A stretch of 64,000 nucleotides of DNA from JAEXOD01 sp937930275. GTDB lineage: Bacteria > Bacteroidota > Ignavibacteria > Ignavibacteriales > Melioribacteraceae. Below are positions 18,246 through 25,732 of the stretch, in pieces; position 1 is the first letter of the stretch; each line of letters opens with the position of its first letter. The notes under the pieces were generated by a model, which saw only the letters and a list, made by a program, of their open reading frames with translations, had not been told where the DNA came from and did no database searches. The stretch lies in the NCBI GenBank assembly GCA_036733965.1, contig DAIMZL010000001.1, positions 62,001 through 126,000 of the forward strand, written 5' to 3'. The position numbers and the translations under genes are program-made.

Positions 18246-18920
18246 ATGTTACTTAGCATAAAAAATGTATCATTTAAGTACGAAAATCAACCGATATTAA
18301 ATAATGTTTCATTAACGCTAAATTCTTCCGATTTCACTTTTTTAATCGGAAAAAGCGGTAGCGGAAAAACTACTTTGTTAAAACTGATTTATATGGATAA
18401 ATTTCCCTCTGAAGGAGAAGTTGAAATAATTAATTACAAATCATCATCAATAAAACCAAAAGAGATTCCGTATTTACGTAGGAAAATTGGCGTAATATTT
18501 CAAGATTTTAAACTTTTAGACGATAGGACAGTTTACGAAAATTTGGAATTAGTATTAAGAGTAACCGAAACTCCGGTAACTTCAATACGCAAAAAAATTA
18601 TAAATTCATTGACCGATGTCGGTTTAAGTCATAAACAAACAAACTATCCGGGTGAATTAAGCGGAGGAGAAAAACAGCGAATAGCAATAGCAAGGGCGAT
18701 AATTAACGAACCTCTATTAATATTAGCCGATGAGCCGACAGGGAACCTTGACCCTGAAACAGGAGAAGAAATTATCAATATTTTGAAAAAAATAAACAGT
18801 CGCGGTACGGCTGTATTATGTGCTACTCATAATTATGATTTGGTTAAAAAAGTTGATTCCAAAATAATAAAACTAAGTAACGGTACCGCAACCCAAGTAG
18901 TATTAAAATCTAAAAACTAA
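18246..18920 (+). CDS. ftsE: FtsE-like ABC transporter ATPase
   Basis: A 224-residue nucleotide-binding subunit with Walker A GKSGSGKTT, Q-loop FQDF, signature LSGGEKQR, Walker B LLILADEPTGNLD and switch THN. The segment IGVIFQDFKLLDDRTVYENL is close to FtsE, which with FtsX controls septal peptidoglycan hydrolases. No ftsX follows: the gene ends the plus-strand run and its stop overlaps, tail to tail, the stop of adk. The MacB/LolD subfamily is the main alternative. The partner permease must be elsewhere. Confidence 0.8.
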   Translation: MLLSIKNVSFKYENQPILNNVSLTLNSSDFTFLIGKSGSGKTTLLKLIYMDKFPSEGEVEIINYKSSSIKPKEIPYLRRKIGVIFQDFKLLDDRTVYENLELVLRVTETPVTSIRKKIINSLTDVGLSHKQTNYPGELSGGEKQRIAIARAIINEPLLILADEPTGNLDPETGEEIINILKKINSRGTAVLCATHNYDLVKKVDSKIIKLSNGTATQVVLKSKN

Positions 18921-19564
18921 TTTATTCCTAATTCTTCAAATATTCTTGAAGATACTTCTTTTATCGATTTTGTACCGTCAATAATTATAACTTTTACTTT
19001 CTCTTTATAGTAATCTATAACCGGAGCAGTTGTGTTATGGAATAATTCAACTCTGCGTGTAATAACTTCTACATCATCATCTTTGCGTTGAATTAAAGTA
19101 TCAACCGACCCGCATTTAGGACAAGTATTACCGTTAACAATTTCTTTTAAGCTTACAATACTTTTGCAATTAGTACAAAGCCTTCTTTGAGAAAGTCTAT
19201 TAATAATAATTTCATCTTCGGCATCTAAGAATAAGATAACATAGTTTTTAATTTTAGTTTTTTCTAAAATCGGTTGTAATAATTTAGCTTGCTCCAAAGT
19301 TCTTGGAAATCCGTCTAAAATGAACCCTTTACGAGCCTTAGAATCACTTAAAACTTCATCAACAATGCCTGCAACAATATCATCAGGAACGAGTTCGCCG
19401 TTTTCAACCAATTCTTTAGCTTTTAGGCCCATATTAGTTCCTTTACTTATCGCATCTCGTAAAATATCACCTGTTGAAATATGCGGGATATTTAACTGTG
19501 TAGAAAGTATTTTTGCCTGAGTCCCTTTTCCGACACCAGGAGCACCAAAAATAATGATTTCCAT
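18917..19564 (-). CDS. adk: Adenylate kinase
   Basis: A 215-residue long-form adenylate kinase (AMP + ATP to 2 ADP). GAPGVGKGTQ at the N-terminus is the P-loop, ISTGDILR and LDGFPRT bind AMP and ATP, and RRLCTNC...CPKC in the LID gives a four-cysteine zinc site. The last bases overlap the convergent ftsE-like gene. It starts three bases after the tadA stop, so adk and tadA are transcribed together on the minus strand. Confidence 0.96.
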   Translation of the reverse strand: MEIIIFGAPGVGKGTQAKILSTQLNIPHISTGDILRDAISKGTNMGLKAKELVENGELVPDDIVAGIVDEVLSDSKARKGFILDGFPRTLEQAKLLQPILEKTKIKNYVILFLDAEDEIIINRLSQRRLCTNCKSIVSLKEIVNGNTCPKCGSVDTLIQRKDDDVEVITRRVELFHNTTAPVIDYYKEKVKVIIIDGTKSIKEVSSRIFEELGIN

Positions 19565-19567
19565 TTT

Positions 19568-20044
19568 TCACCTATTTATTTGTCTTTTTTTTATAAAATA
19601 TTCTGCAAGTAGTTCTTCTGATTGGTCGGAAAAAATACCGGAGAAAACATTAATTTTATGATTTAATTTATTGAGTTCCGGAATATTAAATACCGAGCCA
19701 CATGCACCAAACTTTGGTTGAAATGCACCGAAATATAGGTTTCTTAAACGAGAGTTAATTATTGCACCGGTACACATAACGCAAGGTTCTAATGTTACAT
19801 ATAAATCGCAGTCGTATAAATATTTATCCTTAATAGTTTTACAGGCTTCGTTTATTGCTACTAATTCCGCATGATATAAAGGATTGTTTTTTTGTTCAAC
19901 CATATTACGACCTATTCCTATAATATTATTTCCCCTAACAACAACTGCTCCTATAGGAATTTCATCCTCAGAAAATGCTAATTTTGCTTGATCTAAGGCT
20001 ACACTCATAAAATCGTAAATATGCTTATTAAATACTTTCTGCAT
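19568..20044 (-). CDS. tadA: tRNA-specific adenosine deaminase
   Basis: A 158-residue zinc deaminase that converts A34 to inosine in tRNA-Arg(ACG). The zinc and proton-shuttle motif is HAELVAINEA (His-Ala-Glu) and the second is PCVMC with two zinc cysteines. Length and the YFGAFQPKFGACGSV segment fit TadA rather than cytidine or guanine deaminases. A tRNA-Arg gene lies 11 bases upstream on the same strand, but its anticodon is TCG and so it is not the substrate. Confidence 0.9.
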   Translation of the reverse strand: MQKVFNKHIYDFMSVALDQAKLAFSEDEIPIGAVVVRGNNIIGIGRNMVEQKNNPLYHAELVAINEACKTIKDKYLYDCDLYVTLEPCVMCTGAIINSRLRNLYFGAFQPKFGACGSVFNIPELNKLNHKINVFSGIFSDQSEELLAEYFIKKRQINR

Positions 20045-20055
20045 AATTTCAGTTG

Positions 20056-20128
20056 CACACCCGCAGGGATTCGAACCCCGAACCGTCTGATCCGAAGTCA
20101 GATGCTCTATCCATTGAGCTACGGGTGC
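20056..20128 (-). tRNA. tRNA-Arg(TCG)
   Basis: The minus strand folds into a full cloverleaf: a seven-base-pair acceptor stem starting GCACCCG, a D-arm, an anticodon stem TCTGA/TCAGA with loop CTTCGGA (anticodon TCG, codon CGA), and a T-arm with TTCGAAT. The CCA end is not encoded. It is the first element of a tRNA-tadA-adk unit. A TTGACA at 20166-20161 on the minus strand is a plausible -35 box. Confidence 0.95.
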
Positions 20129-20288
20129 AAAAAATGTTTACCAAAAATATAAAAAAATTATGTCAATTACTAATTAAAATATTGTCTATACATTATTATT
20201 TTGTAAATTTTATTGATAAATTTTTAATATTATGAACTATTTTTGTTTCTAATTTGTAACTTAAGTAATAACTAACTATGGAGAATGT

Positions 20289-20489
20289 ATGTCAAATAAT
20301 TTTGAAATTATAATACGTGTTGGAATATCGACTGAAAGTATTTCTAAAGCAGTTGAATCTGCAGTTGAAGAAGCGAATAAAGAAAAGAAAGTTTCATGGT
20401 TTGAAGTTACAGAACAAAGAGGTAGGTTAAATAGTGAAGGTAAATTAGAATTTCAAGTAACAGTAAAAATCGGAAGAAAATTAAATTAA
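20289..20489 (+). CDS. Dodecin family flavin-binding protein
   Basis: A 66-residue protein matching dodecins: VGISTESISKAVESAVEEA forms the helix, SWFEVTEQRG includes the tryptophan that stacks on flavin, and EFQVTVKIG is the last strand. Dodecins assemble as 12-mers that store or shield flavins (or coenzyme A). It has a good GGAG-like site and stands 10 bases before a peroxiredoxin, which suggests an oxidative-stress or flavin-protection context, though dodecin has no catalytic role. Confidence 0.92.
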   Translation: MSNNFEIIIRVGISTESISKAVESAVEEANKEKKVSWFEVTEQRGRLNSEGKLEFQVTVKIGRKLN

Positions 20490-20499
20490 AGGAGTTAAT

Positions 20500-20982
20500 A
20501 TGTCAGTAAAAATCGGAGATTTGGCACCCAATTTTACTTTAAAAAGCCATCTTTTAGAAGATATAAGCTTAAATGATTATAAAGGTAAAAAAAATGTTGT
20601 TTTATTATTTTTCCCTTTTGTTAATACTTCAGTTTGCGAAAAAGAATTGTGCAGTACAAGAGACGGTTTATCGCAGTATGAATCTTTAGATGCTCAAGTA
20701 TTAGCAATAAGTGTAGATAGTCCTTTTGCTCAAAAACTTTGGGCTGATAAATTTAAATTTGATTTTCCTTTATTAAGTGATTTTAATAAAACAACCGTAA
20801 ATGCATACGGTGCTGTTCACGATGTTTTTGTTCCCGGTAAATTTGATTATTTAGGAGTAGCCAAAAGGTCAGCTTTTGTAATTGATAAAGAGGGAGTTAT
20901 TAAATATGTCGAGATTTTAGATGACCCGGGTAAAGAACCAAGTTACGAAAATATTCAAGAAGTTTTGAAAAAATTAAATTAA
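20500..20982 (+). CDS. Peroxiredoxin, AhpE-like
   Basis: A 160-residue thiol peroxidase of the AhpC/TSA fold. The peroxidatic site reads PFVNTSVC (Pro, Thr, Cys) near residue 48, and a second cysteine follows five residues later. The longer C-terminal region with KRSAFVIDKEG and an Arg partner is standard. It reduces hydrogen peroxide or organic hydroperoxides in the cytoplasm. A GGAG ribosome site precedes the start. It is followed directly by a second, Bcp-type peroxiredoxin. Confidence 0.88.
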   Translation: MSVKIGDLAPNFTLKSHLLEDISLNDYKGKKNVVLLFFPFVNTSVCEKELCSTRDGLSQYESLDAQVLAISVDSPFAQKLWADKFKFDFPLLSDFNKTTVNAYGAVHDVFVPGKFDYLGVAKRSAFVIDKEGVIKYVEILDDPGKEPSYENIQEVLKKLN

Positions 20983-20992
20983 AAGAGGAAAA

Positions 20993-21451
20993 ATGTTAAC
21001 CATTGGAATGAAAGCTCCGGAATTTTCAGTTGTTGATCATGACGGAAGAGAAATAAAATTATCTGATTATAAAGGTAAAAAAGTTGTTCTTTATTTTTAT
21101 CCGAAAGATAATACATCCGGGTGTACAAAAGAAGCATGTGATTTTAGGGATTCTATCAGTTTATTTGAAAAGAATAATACGGTAGTTTTAGGTGTTAGCG
21201 TTGATTCCGTTTCTTCCCATCAAAAATTTATTAGCAAATATGAATTACCGTTTACATTATTAAGCGATGTTGATAAAACTGTAGTACAACAATACGGTGT
21301 CTGGAAAGAAAAAAATATGTGCGGAAAAAAATACATGGGAATTGAGAGAAGTACTTTTTTGATTGATGAAAAAGGAGTTATTACTCAAGTCTTTAATAAA
21401 GTAAAAGTTCCCGGACATGTTAGCGAATTATTAAAACTTGTAGAGGCTTAA
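20993..21451 (+). CDS. bcp: Thioredoxin-dependent peroxiredoxin, Bcp type
   Basis: A 152-residue peroxiredoxin with YPKDNTSGCTKEACDFRD: the peroxidatic Cys and a resolving Cys five residues on, the pattern of atypical two-Cys Bcp/PrxQ enzymes recycled by thioredoxin. ERSTFLIDEKG is also typical. The stop shares a base with the start of the PTPS-like gene, so the antioxidant and pterin genes form one transcription unit. Confidence 0.92.
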   Translation: MLTIGMKAPEFSVVDHDGREIKLSDYKGKKVVLYFYPKDNTSGCTKEACDFRDSISLFEKNNTVVLGVSVDSVSSHQKFISKYELPFTLLSDVDKTVVQQYGVWKEKNMCGKKYMGIERSTFLIDEKGVITQVFNKVKVPGHVSELLKLVEA

Positions 21452-21858
21452 TGTTGTATGTAACAAGACGAGAAGTTTTTTCGGCTGCTCATCGTTTATT
21501 TAATCCGAATTTTTCTGATGAAGAAAATGATAAAATTTACGATAAGTGCAATAATACTTTTGGTCACGGTCATAATTATATTTTAGAAGTAACTGTTTGC
21601 GGGGAAATTAACCCCGCAACAGGTTATGTTATTGATTTAAAAAAACTTAAACAAATAATTAAAGAAAATATTATTTCTTTTGTTGACCACAAGCATCTAA
21701 ATTATGAAGTTGAGTTTTTAAAAGGGATAATTCCCACTTCTGAAAATTTGACCATTAAAATTTGGAATATACTTTCCAAAAAAATTGACGAAGGAAAATT
21801 GTACTCGATAAAAATTTACGAAACCGAGAACAATTATTTTGAATATAGAGGTGAATGA
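21451..21858 (+). CDS. 6-pyruvoyl-tetrahydropterin synthase (eukaryote-like PTPS)
   Basis: A 135-residue T-fold enzyme. Zinc ligands are the histidine in SAAHRL and the two in GHGHNY. The catalytic cysteine occurs in CNNTFGHGHNY, i.e. Cys-x5-HGH as in animal PTPS; the bacterial queuosine enzyme QueD usually has Cys-x3-HGH. VDHKHLN and ETENNYFEY complete the active site. It would convert dihydroneopterin triphosphate to 6-pyruvoyl-tetrahydropterin. The next two genes (GTP cyclohydrolase I and an SDR) are the steps before and after it in tetrahydrobiopterin synthesis. QueD activity remains the alternative. Confidence 0.82.
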   Translation: MLYVTRREVFSAAHRLFNPNFSDEENDKIYDKCNNTFGHGHNYILEVTVCGEINPATGYVIDLKKLKQIIKENIISFVDHKHLNYEVEFLKGIIPTSENLTIKIWNILSKKIDEGKLYSIKIYETENNYFEYRGE

Positions 21859-22427
21859 TGCTTGACTTAGGAAAAATGGAAAACAGTGTTCTTACTATCT
21901 TAAACGAAATTGGAGAAGACACAAATAGGGAAGGACTTATACGTACGCCGCATAGGGTAGCAAAAGCTTATGAATACTTAACATCGGGTTATAGAGTTGA
22001 TATTGATAAACTTATTAACGGTGCCGTATTTGAAGAAAAATATGATGAAATGGTTATAGTTAAAGATATTGATTTTTACAGTATGTGCGAACATCATATG
22101 CTCCCTTTTTATGGTAAGATACATGTAGCTTACATCCCAAACGGAAAAATTATCGGTTTAAGTAAAATACCAAGAATTGTTGATGCTTATTCAAGAAGGT
22201 TGCAAGTTCAAGAAAGGTTAACACAACAAGTTGCAGAAACTTTAGATAAATACTTACAACCGAGAGGTGTAGCGGTAGTTGCCGAAGGATACCATATGTG
22301 TATGATGATGCGGGGAGTTGAAAAACAAAATTCTATAACATCAACAAGTGCTATGCTCGGAATTTTTAAGGATGCAGCTAAAACACGAATGGAATTTTTA
22401 AATTTAGTACAATTTAAAAAAATATAA
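21855..22427 (+). CDS. folE: GTP cyclohydrolase I
   Basis: A 190-residue homodecameric zinc enzyme producing 7,8-dihydroneopterin triphosphate from GTP, the entry to folate and biopterin. CEHHMLPFYGKIHVAYIP and GYHMCMMMRGVEKQNS carry the zinc ligands (Cys, His, Cys) and catalytic histidine, and GLSKIPRIV is typical. Two adjacent ATGs exist; the first overlaps the PTPS stop. The PTPS-folE-SDR order suggests a biopterin role besides folate. Confidence 0.96.
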   Translation: MMLDLGKMENSVLTILNEIGEDTNREGLIRTPHRVAKAYEYLTSGYRVDIDKLINGAVFEEKYDEMVIVKDIDFYSMCEHHMLPFYGKIHVAYIPNGKIIGLSKIPRIVDAYSRRLQVQERLTQQVAETLDKYLQPRGVAVVAEGYHMCMMMRGVEKQNSITSTSAMLGIFKDAAKTRMEFLNLVQFKKI

Positions 22428-22428
22428 T

Positions 22429-23127
22429 ATGGAAAAATTAGTTTGGGTTACAGGCGGAAGTTCAGGTATAGGTAATGCTATATCCCGTCTATTTATTGAA
22501 AAAGGCAAAACTGTTTTAGTTACAGCAAGAAGTTTAGACAAGCTGGAAAAATTAAGACAAGAGTTTGAAAACGAGCATGTTTTTATTGAGCAATGTGATA
22601 TTAGGGATTATAATAGTTTAAAAACAATATATAATAGTTATAAAAGTAGTTATATATTTGATACTTTAATTAACAATGCGGGGGTTACATCATTTAAACC
22701 ATTTAAAAATAATGATATTGAAGAAATAGATTCAATAGTTAAAACCAATTTGCTTGGAGCTATATATGCTACACAAATTGTGCTGCCCGATTTTATTTCT
22801 AATAATAAAGGAAAAATAATTAACGTTTTATCTGTAGCTGCAATCAAGACGTTTACTAATAGTAGCATTTATGCTGCAAGTAAAGCCGGTTTATTAGCTT
22901 TTTCAAATGTTCTTAGAGAAGAAATACGAAAATATAATATATCTGTTACTAATATTTTGCCCGGAGCTACAGCAACACCTATTTGGAGTGAAGATAATTT
23001 AGCCAAATTTTCTGAAAGGATGATGAATCCTGAAGATGTTGCAGAGCTTATTTATAATTTATATATTAATGAAAGTACCGTAATCCCCGAAGAAATTACG
23101 ATACGTCCGATATTAGGTGATTTATAA
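22429..23127 (+). CDS. Short-chain dehydrogenase, candidate sepiapterin reductase
   Basis: A 232-residue classical SDR. TGGSSGIG near residue 8 binds NADP(H) with an Arg-34-type residue (TARS) that favours NADPH, NNAGV marks strand 4, and the catalytic Ser, Tyr and Lys are in VLSVAA and YAASKAG. Family membership is clear, but the substrate is inferred only from context: it starts one base after folE and two genes after PTPS, so reduction of 6-pyruvoyl-tetrahydropterin (sepiapterin reductase) is the natural guess. A 3-oxoacyl reductase is the alternative. Confidence 0.8.
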   Translation: MEKLVWVTGGSSGIGNAISRLFIEKGKTVLVTARSLDKLEKLRQEFENEHVFIEQCDIRDYNSLKTIYNSYKSSYIFDTLINNAGVTSFKPFKNNDIEEIDSIVKTNLLGAIYATQIVLPDFISNNKGKIINVLSVAAIKTFTNSSIYAASKAGLLAFSNVLREEIRKYNISVTNILPGATATPIWSEDNLAKFSERMMNPEDVAELIYNLYINESTVIPEEITIRPILGDL

Positions 23128-23136
23128 TAAAAATAA

Positions 23137-23883
23137 TTACTGATTAATTCTTTTTCTAAGTTTTTGCCAAGAATGTGTAGTTAAAAAGCTTTCATCAAAA
23201 TATTTTGTAATCTCAATTAGTCTATTGTAGGGCAAAGAAAAGGTTAAAATATTCTCTTGAACATACGGTCTTGCTGAAACATCAAATAAACCTAAAACTC
23301 CTCTCGGTTTTTCTTTATTACACTCGGCAAGAGGATATTGGATTATTGAAGAACAACCTGAACCAAACGGACTAATAGTTCCTTCATCAAAATTTCTATC
23401 AAAGCCAGAAATAGTAAATAATCCGGAAAGGACATCCGGATTTGCATAAAAAATAACAACTTCGGGGTTATCCTTAACTGTTAAATTATCCCATCTTTTA
23501 AAGATGATATATTCTTTATCAGTTTGTGCAAATGGTGCTTTTTGCAAAAATTGCTTGACTAATTCAGGTGATTGTAAATATTTTTCACCTTCCATATCTT
23601 CTGTGCCACAAGAAAGAAAATACTCAAAATTTGGTCTAAGGTTATTCTGAAATCCCGAATATCTTTTACCCCCCATACATCCTAAACTGTCTTTTGAGAA
23701 GGCGATTGATTTACCGTTCCTAATTTTTATTAAATCACTAACTATACAACCCCATTTATCACTTTTCGGTGCTATCAAACAATCATTTGGAGTATCACTA
23801 TAATAAAAAATAATCGGAAGTTCAACTTGTCCAAAATATTTACGCCATAACTCGATAAAATTATCCTTAAAATTAATATCCAT
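23137..23883 (-). CDS. DUF169 family protein
   Basis: A 248-residue protein with the DUF169 pattern: IVSDLIKIRNGKSIAFSKDSLGCMGGKRYSGF near residues 47-80 (conserved Cys, Gly-Gly and GF), and GSGCSSIIQYPL near 175 with a second conserved cysteine. Members occur widely in anaerobes and archaea with no established reaction; the cysteines suggest metal or cofactor binding. An AGGT site precedes the start. It is convergent with the SDR gene and separate from the sigma locus. Confidence 0.78.
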   Translation of the reverse strand: MDINFKDNFIELWRKYFGQVELPIIFYYSDTPNDCLIAPKSDKWGCIVSDLIKIRNGKSIAFSKDSLGCMGGKRYSGFQNNLRPNFEYFLSCGTEDMEGEKYLQSPELVKQFLQKAPFAQTDKEYIIFKRWDNLTVKDNPEVVIFYANPDVLSGLFTISGFDRNFDEGTISPFGSGCSSIIQYPLAECNKEKPRGVLGLFDVSARPYVQENILTFSLPYNRLIEITKYFDESFLTTHSWQKLRKRINQ

Positions 23884-23971
23884 TTTTTTTACCTATTAAA
23901 AAATAAAACACAATGTTAATATAAAATATAGGAAATTATAATAAAAGGAATTATTTATTCACCGAAAATAA

Positions 23972-24006
23972 TAACTCCCCGTAGCTGATTTTATTACAGG
24001 GAGCTA
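23972..24006 (-). terminator. Hairpin terminator after the LTxxQ-like gene
   Basis: On the minus strand a 12-bp stem (with two G-U pairs) and an 11-base loop begins 14 bases after the stop of the gene at 24020-24457, followed by a moderately U-rich run. The G-U pairs become A-C mismatches on the plus strand, so it is specific to minus-strand transcripts. Confidence 0.6.
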
Positions 24007-24019
24007 TCTTTTTTTCTAT

Positions 24020-24457
24020 CTACATTCGTCTTCTTTCAAATGGGGGTCTTCTTTCTTGTCTATCAAAAAATGATTCTTTAAATATTTCCTTTTGTTTTTC
24101 ATCTAAAATATTATATATTTTTACTTTCTCGGAAAATCTAAGTTCTTTTATCTGTTTTTCTATATCCGAAATTTTATTGACGAATTTTAGAGCATCTTCA
24201 AACTTTTCATCTTTTACCAATTTTTTAAGCTCCAGCTCTGTTTTCTTTATTTCATATTCAAAATCAATAATCTTAGACTGCAAGGATTCTCTAATGTTGC
24301 CTATCTCCTCCTTCTGTTTGTCTGTTAGCTGAAGTTTTTCATGCAAATTAAATTCAGGATTTTGTTTATCAAAATCTTTTGGGCGATTGTTTGGTTGTCC
24401 GTATTGAATAACGGAAATAAATAAAAAAACAAATAATAACAACTTTTTGTTAAGCAT
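24020..24457 (-). CDS. Periplasmic Spy/CpxP-like (LTxxQ) protein
   Basis: A 145-residue protein with a signal peptide (MLNKKLLLFVFLF...QYGQ, about 20 residues) and a long amphipathic, charged helical region containing LQLTDKQKEEIGNIR, which resembles the LTxxQ motif of Spy/CpxP envelope chaperones. The tail is Arg-rich (PPFERRRM). I start at 24457 because GAGGT lies five bases upstream; the longer frame starting at 24469 would begin inside that site. It diverges from an ECF sigma factor and resembles the gene at 25733, suggesting joint control. Confidence 0.75.
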   Translation of the reverse strand: MLNKKLLLFVFLFISVIQYGQPNNRPKDFDKQNPEFNLHEKLQLTDKQKEEIGNIRESLQSKIIDFEYEIKKTELELKKLVKDEKFEDALKFVNKISDIEKQIKELRFSEKVKIYNILDEKQKEIFKESFFDRQERRPPFERRRM

Positions 24458-24462
24458 TTTGT

Positions 24463-24467
24463 ACCTC
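24463..24467 (-). promoter_or_regulatory. Ribosome binding site deciding the start at 24457
   Basis: GAGGT on the minus strand sits five bases before ATG 24457. The upstream in-frame ATG at 24469 overlaps this site and has no site of its own. Confidence 0.65.
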
Positions 24468-24485
24468 ATTTTTGTTAAATTTCGT

Positions 24486-24559
24486 ATGTTTGACTAAAAA
24501 ATATCGTAATTGGTTTAAATCGGAAGTTTTTAAACCAAACGGTAAGAATGTTTGTCTAA
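24486..24559. promoter_or_regulatory. Divergent control region with inverted and direct repeats
   Basis: A perfect 10-bp inverted repeat (TTGGTTTAAA at 24510-24519 and TTTAAACCAA at 24529-24538) with a nine-base spacer is flanked by two copies of ATGTTTGwCTAA (24486-24497 and 24548-24559; one mismatch), placed almost symmetrically. TATGTTTG at 24485-24492 also fits a Bacteroidota -7 element. This lies between the LTxxQ gene and the sigma gene. It is a likely operator or paired promoter, possibly autoregulated by the sigma factor. Confidence 0.55.
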
Positions 24560-24577
24560 CCTAATAAAATAGATAAT

Positions 24578-25117
24578 TTGAACGAAGAAAAAGAATTAAT
24601 AGAGAGAGCTAAAAAAGGTGAACATGCCGCATTTAATATGCTTGCAAAAAAGTATATTGAAAGGATTTATTGGCATGCTTTAAGAATGCTGGGAGAGCAT
24701 AACGATGCTGATGAGGTAACTCAAGAAGTATTGATAGTTATTTATAATAAATTATCAACTTTTAACTTTGAATCAAATTTATATACTTGGATATACAAAA
24801 TTACCAGTACAAGATGTCTAAATTTAATTAGAAAAAGAAATATTCAAAAATTTTTTTCTTTTGATTCTTTTGATGATTTGGGAGACGGCGGAAATTTTGA
24901 AGACAATTTAATAGAAGAATTGGAGAATAGAGAAAAAATTAAAAATATTGAAAAAGCTTTGCAAACATTACCTGCTAAACAAAGACAAGTATTTGTATTA
25001 AGACATTATGACGGTTTAAGTTATGAAGAGATAGCTGAAATTACCGGAAATAAAATAGGGACATTAAAAGCAAATTATTTTCATGCATTAAATAAAGTAA
25101 TAGAGCGTGTTAAATGA
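24578..25117 (+). CDS. ECF-type RNA polymerase sigma factor
   Basis: A 179-residue sigma-70 family protein. Region 2 spans about residues 20-85 (EVTQEVLIVIYNKL, WIYKITSTRCLNLIR) and region 4 about 125-175 (LPAKQRQVFVLRHYDGLSYEEIAEITG-NKIGTLK). There is no region 1 or 3, which is the ECF layout. The start is TTG at 24578. Its stop overlaps the next start (ATGA), and that next gene encodes a single-pass membrane protein, the typical anti-sigma arrangement. Target promoters may include the two flanking LTxxQ-like genes. Confidence 0.92.
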   Translation: MNEEKELIERAKKGEHAAFNMLAKKYIERIYWHALRMLGEHNDADEVTQEVLIVIYNKLSTFNFESNLYTWIYKITSTRCLNLIRKRNIQKFFSFDSFDDLGDGGNFEDNLIEELENREKIKNIEKALQTLPAKQRQVFVLRHYDGLSYEEIAEITGNKIGTLKANYFHALNKVIERVK

Positions 25118-25722
25118 CAATTGATGAAAAAATATTAGAAAAATTAAATCTATCACTAACCGAGAATGAAATTAAGTCCAGTATTGAAGATTTAACAAAA
25201 AACGGTTATGATAAAAACGAGTTATTAAAAATTTATTACTCGTTACAAAAAATTAATTTAGGAACTCCTAATTTAAGCGAGCATTATAAAAATAGTTTGA
25301 TACTTAATGTAAACGCAAAGATAAAGAGTAAGAAAGAAATTAGTAGATTAAATAGATATAGCTTTGCTTTATACACTTCATTAGCTATATTATTAGTCCT
25401 ATTTATTTATAATAATTTTAGTTATGTGCAACACAACGAAAATTTGATTAAATTTAGTAAAAGCGATATAGAAATATTAACGCAAATTAACTCAAAAGAT
25501 TTAGAAAAAACTTCTTTATATTCGGATTATATAATTCCCGATAAGGAGATGAAAAATAATATAAAAAGTGAAAAGTCGGAAGTTGCAGATGAAGAATTAG
25601 TTGCAATTGCAGAAACTAACACGCAAATAATTAGTGATAATTATATTCCCGGGGTAGATGATGCGTTGTTATATGAATGCGCAGACGAAGAAATGTTAAA
25701 TAGTATTTTTAAAAATTTATAA
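25114..25722 (+). CDS. Putative membrane anti-sigma factor
   Basis: A 202-residue protein with one transmembrane helix at about residues 88-107 (FALYTSLAILLVLFIY) preceded by a cytoplasmic helical, charged N-terminus, and an acidic periplasmic tail. I recognise no conserved zinc-binding (ZAS) motif, so the role rests on the topology and the four-base overlap with the sigma gene. It is followed after 10 bases by a small exported protein. Confidence 0.62.
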   Translation: MTIDEKILEKLNLSLTENEIKSSIEDLTKNGYDKNELLKIYYSLQKINLGTPNLSEHYKNSLILNVNAKIKSKKEISRLNRYSFALYTSLAILLVLFIYNNFSYVQHNENLIKFSKSDIEILTQINSKDLEKTSLYSDYIIPDKEMKNNIKSEKSEVADEELVAIAETNTQIISDNYIPGVDDALLYECADEEMLNSIFKNL

Positions 25723-25732
25723 AGGTGTAAAA

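Noticed and set aside
19568..20128. tRNA-Arg as the substrate of the adjacent TadA
   Set aside because: Its anticodon is TCG, whereas TadA acts on A34 of tRNA-Arg(ACG).
20053..20235. 60-codon plus-strand frame
   Set aside because: It lies over the tRNA-Arg gene in antisense and has no family match.
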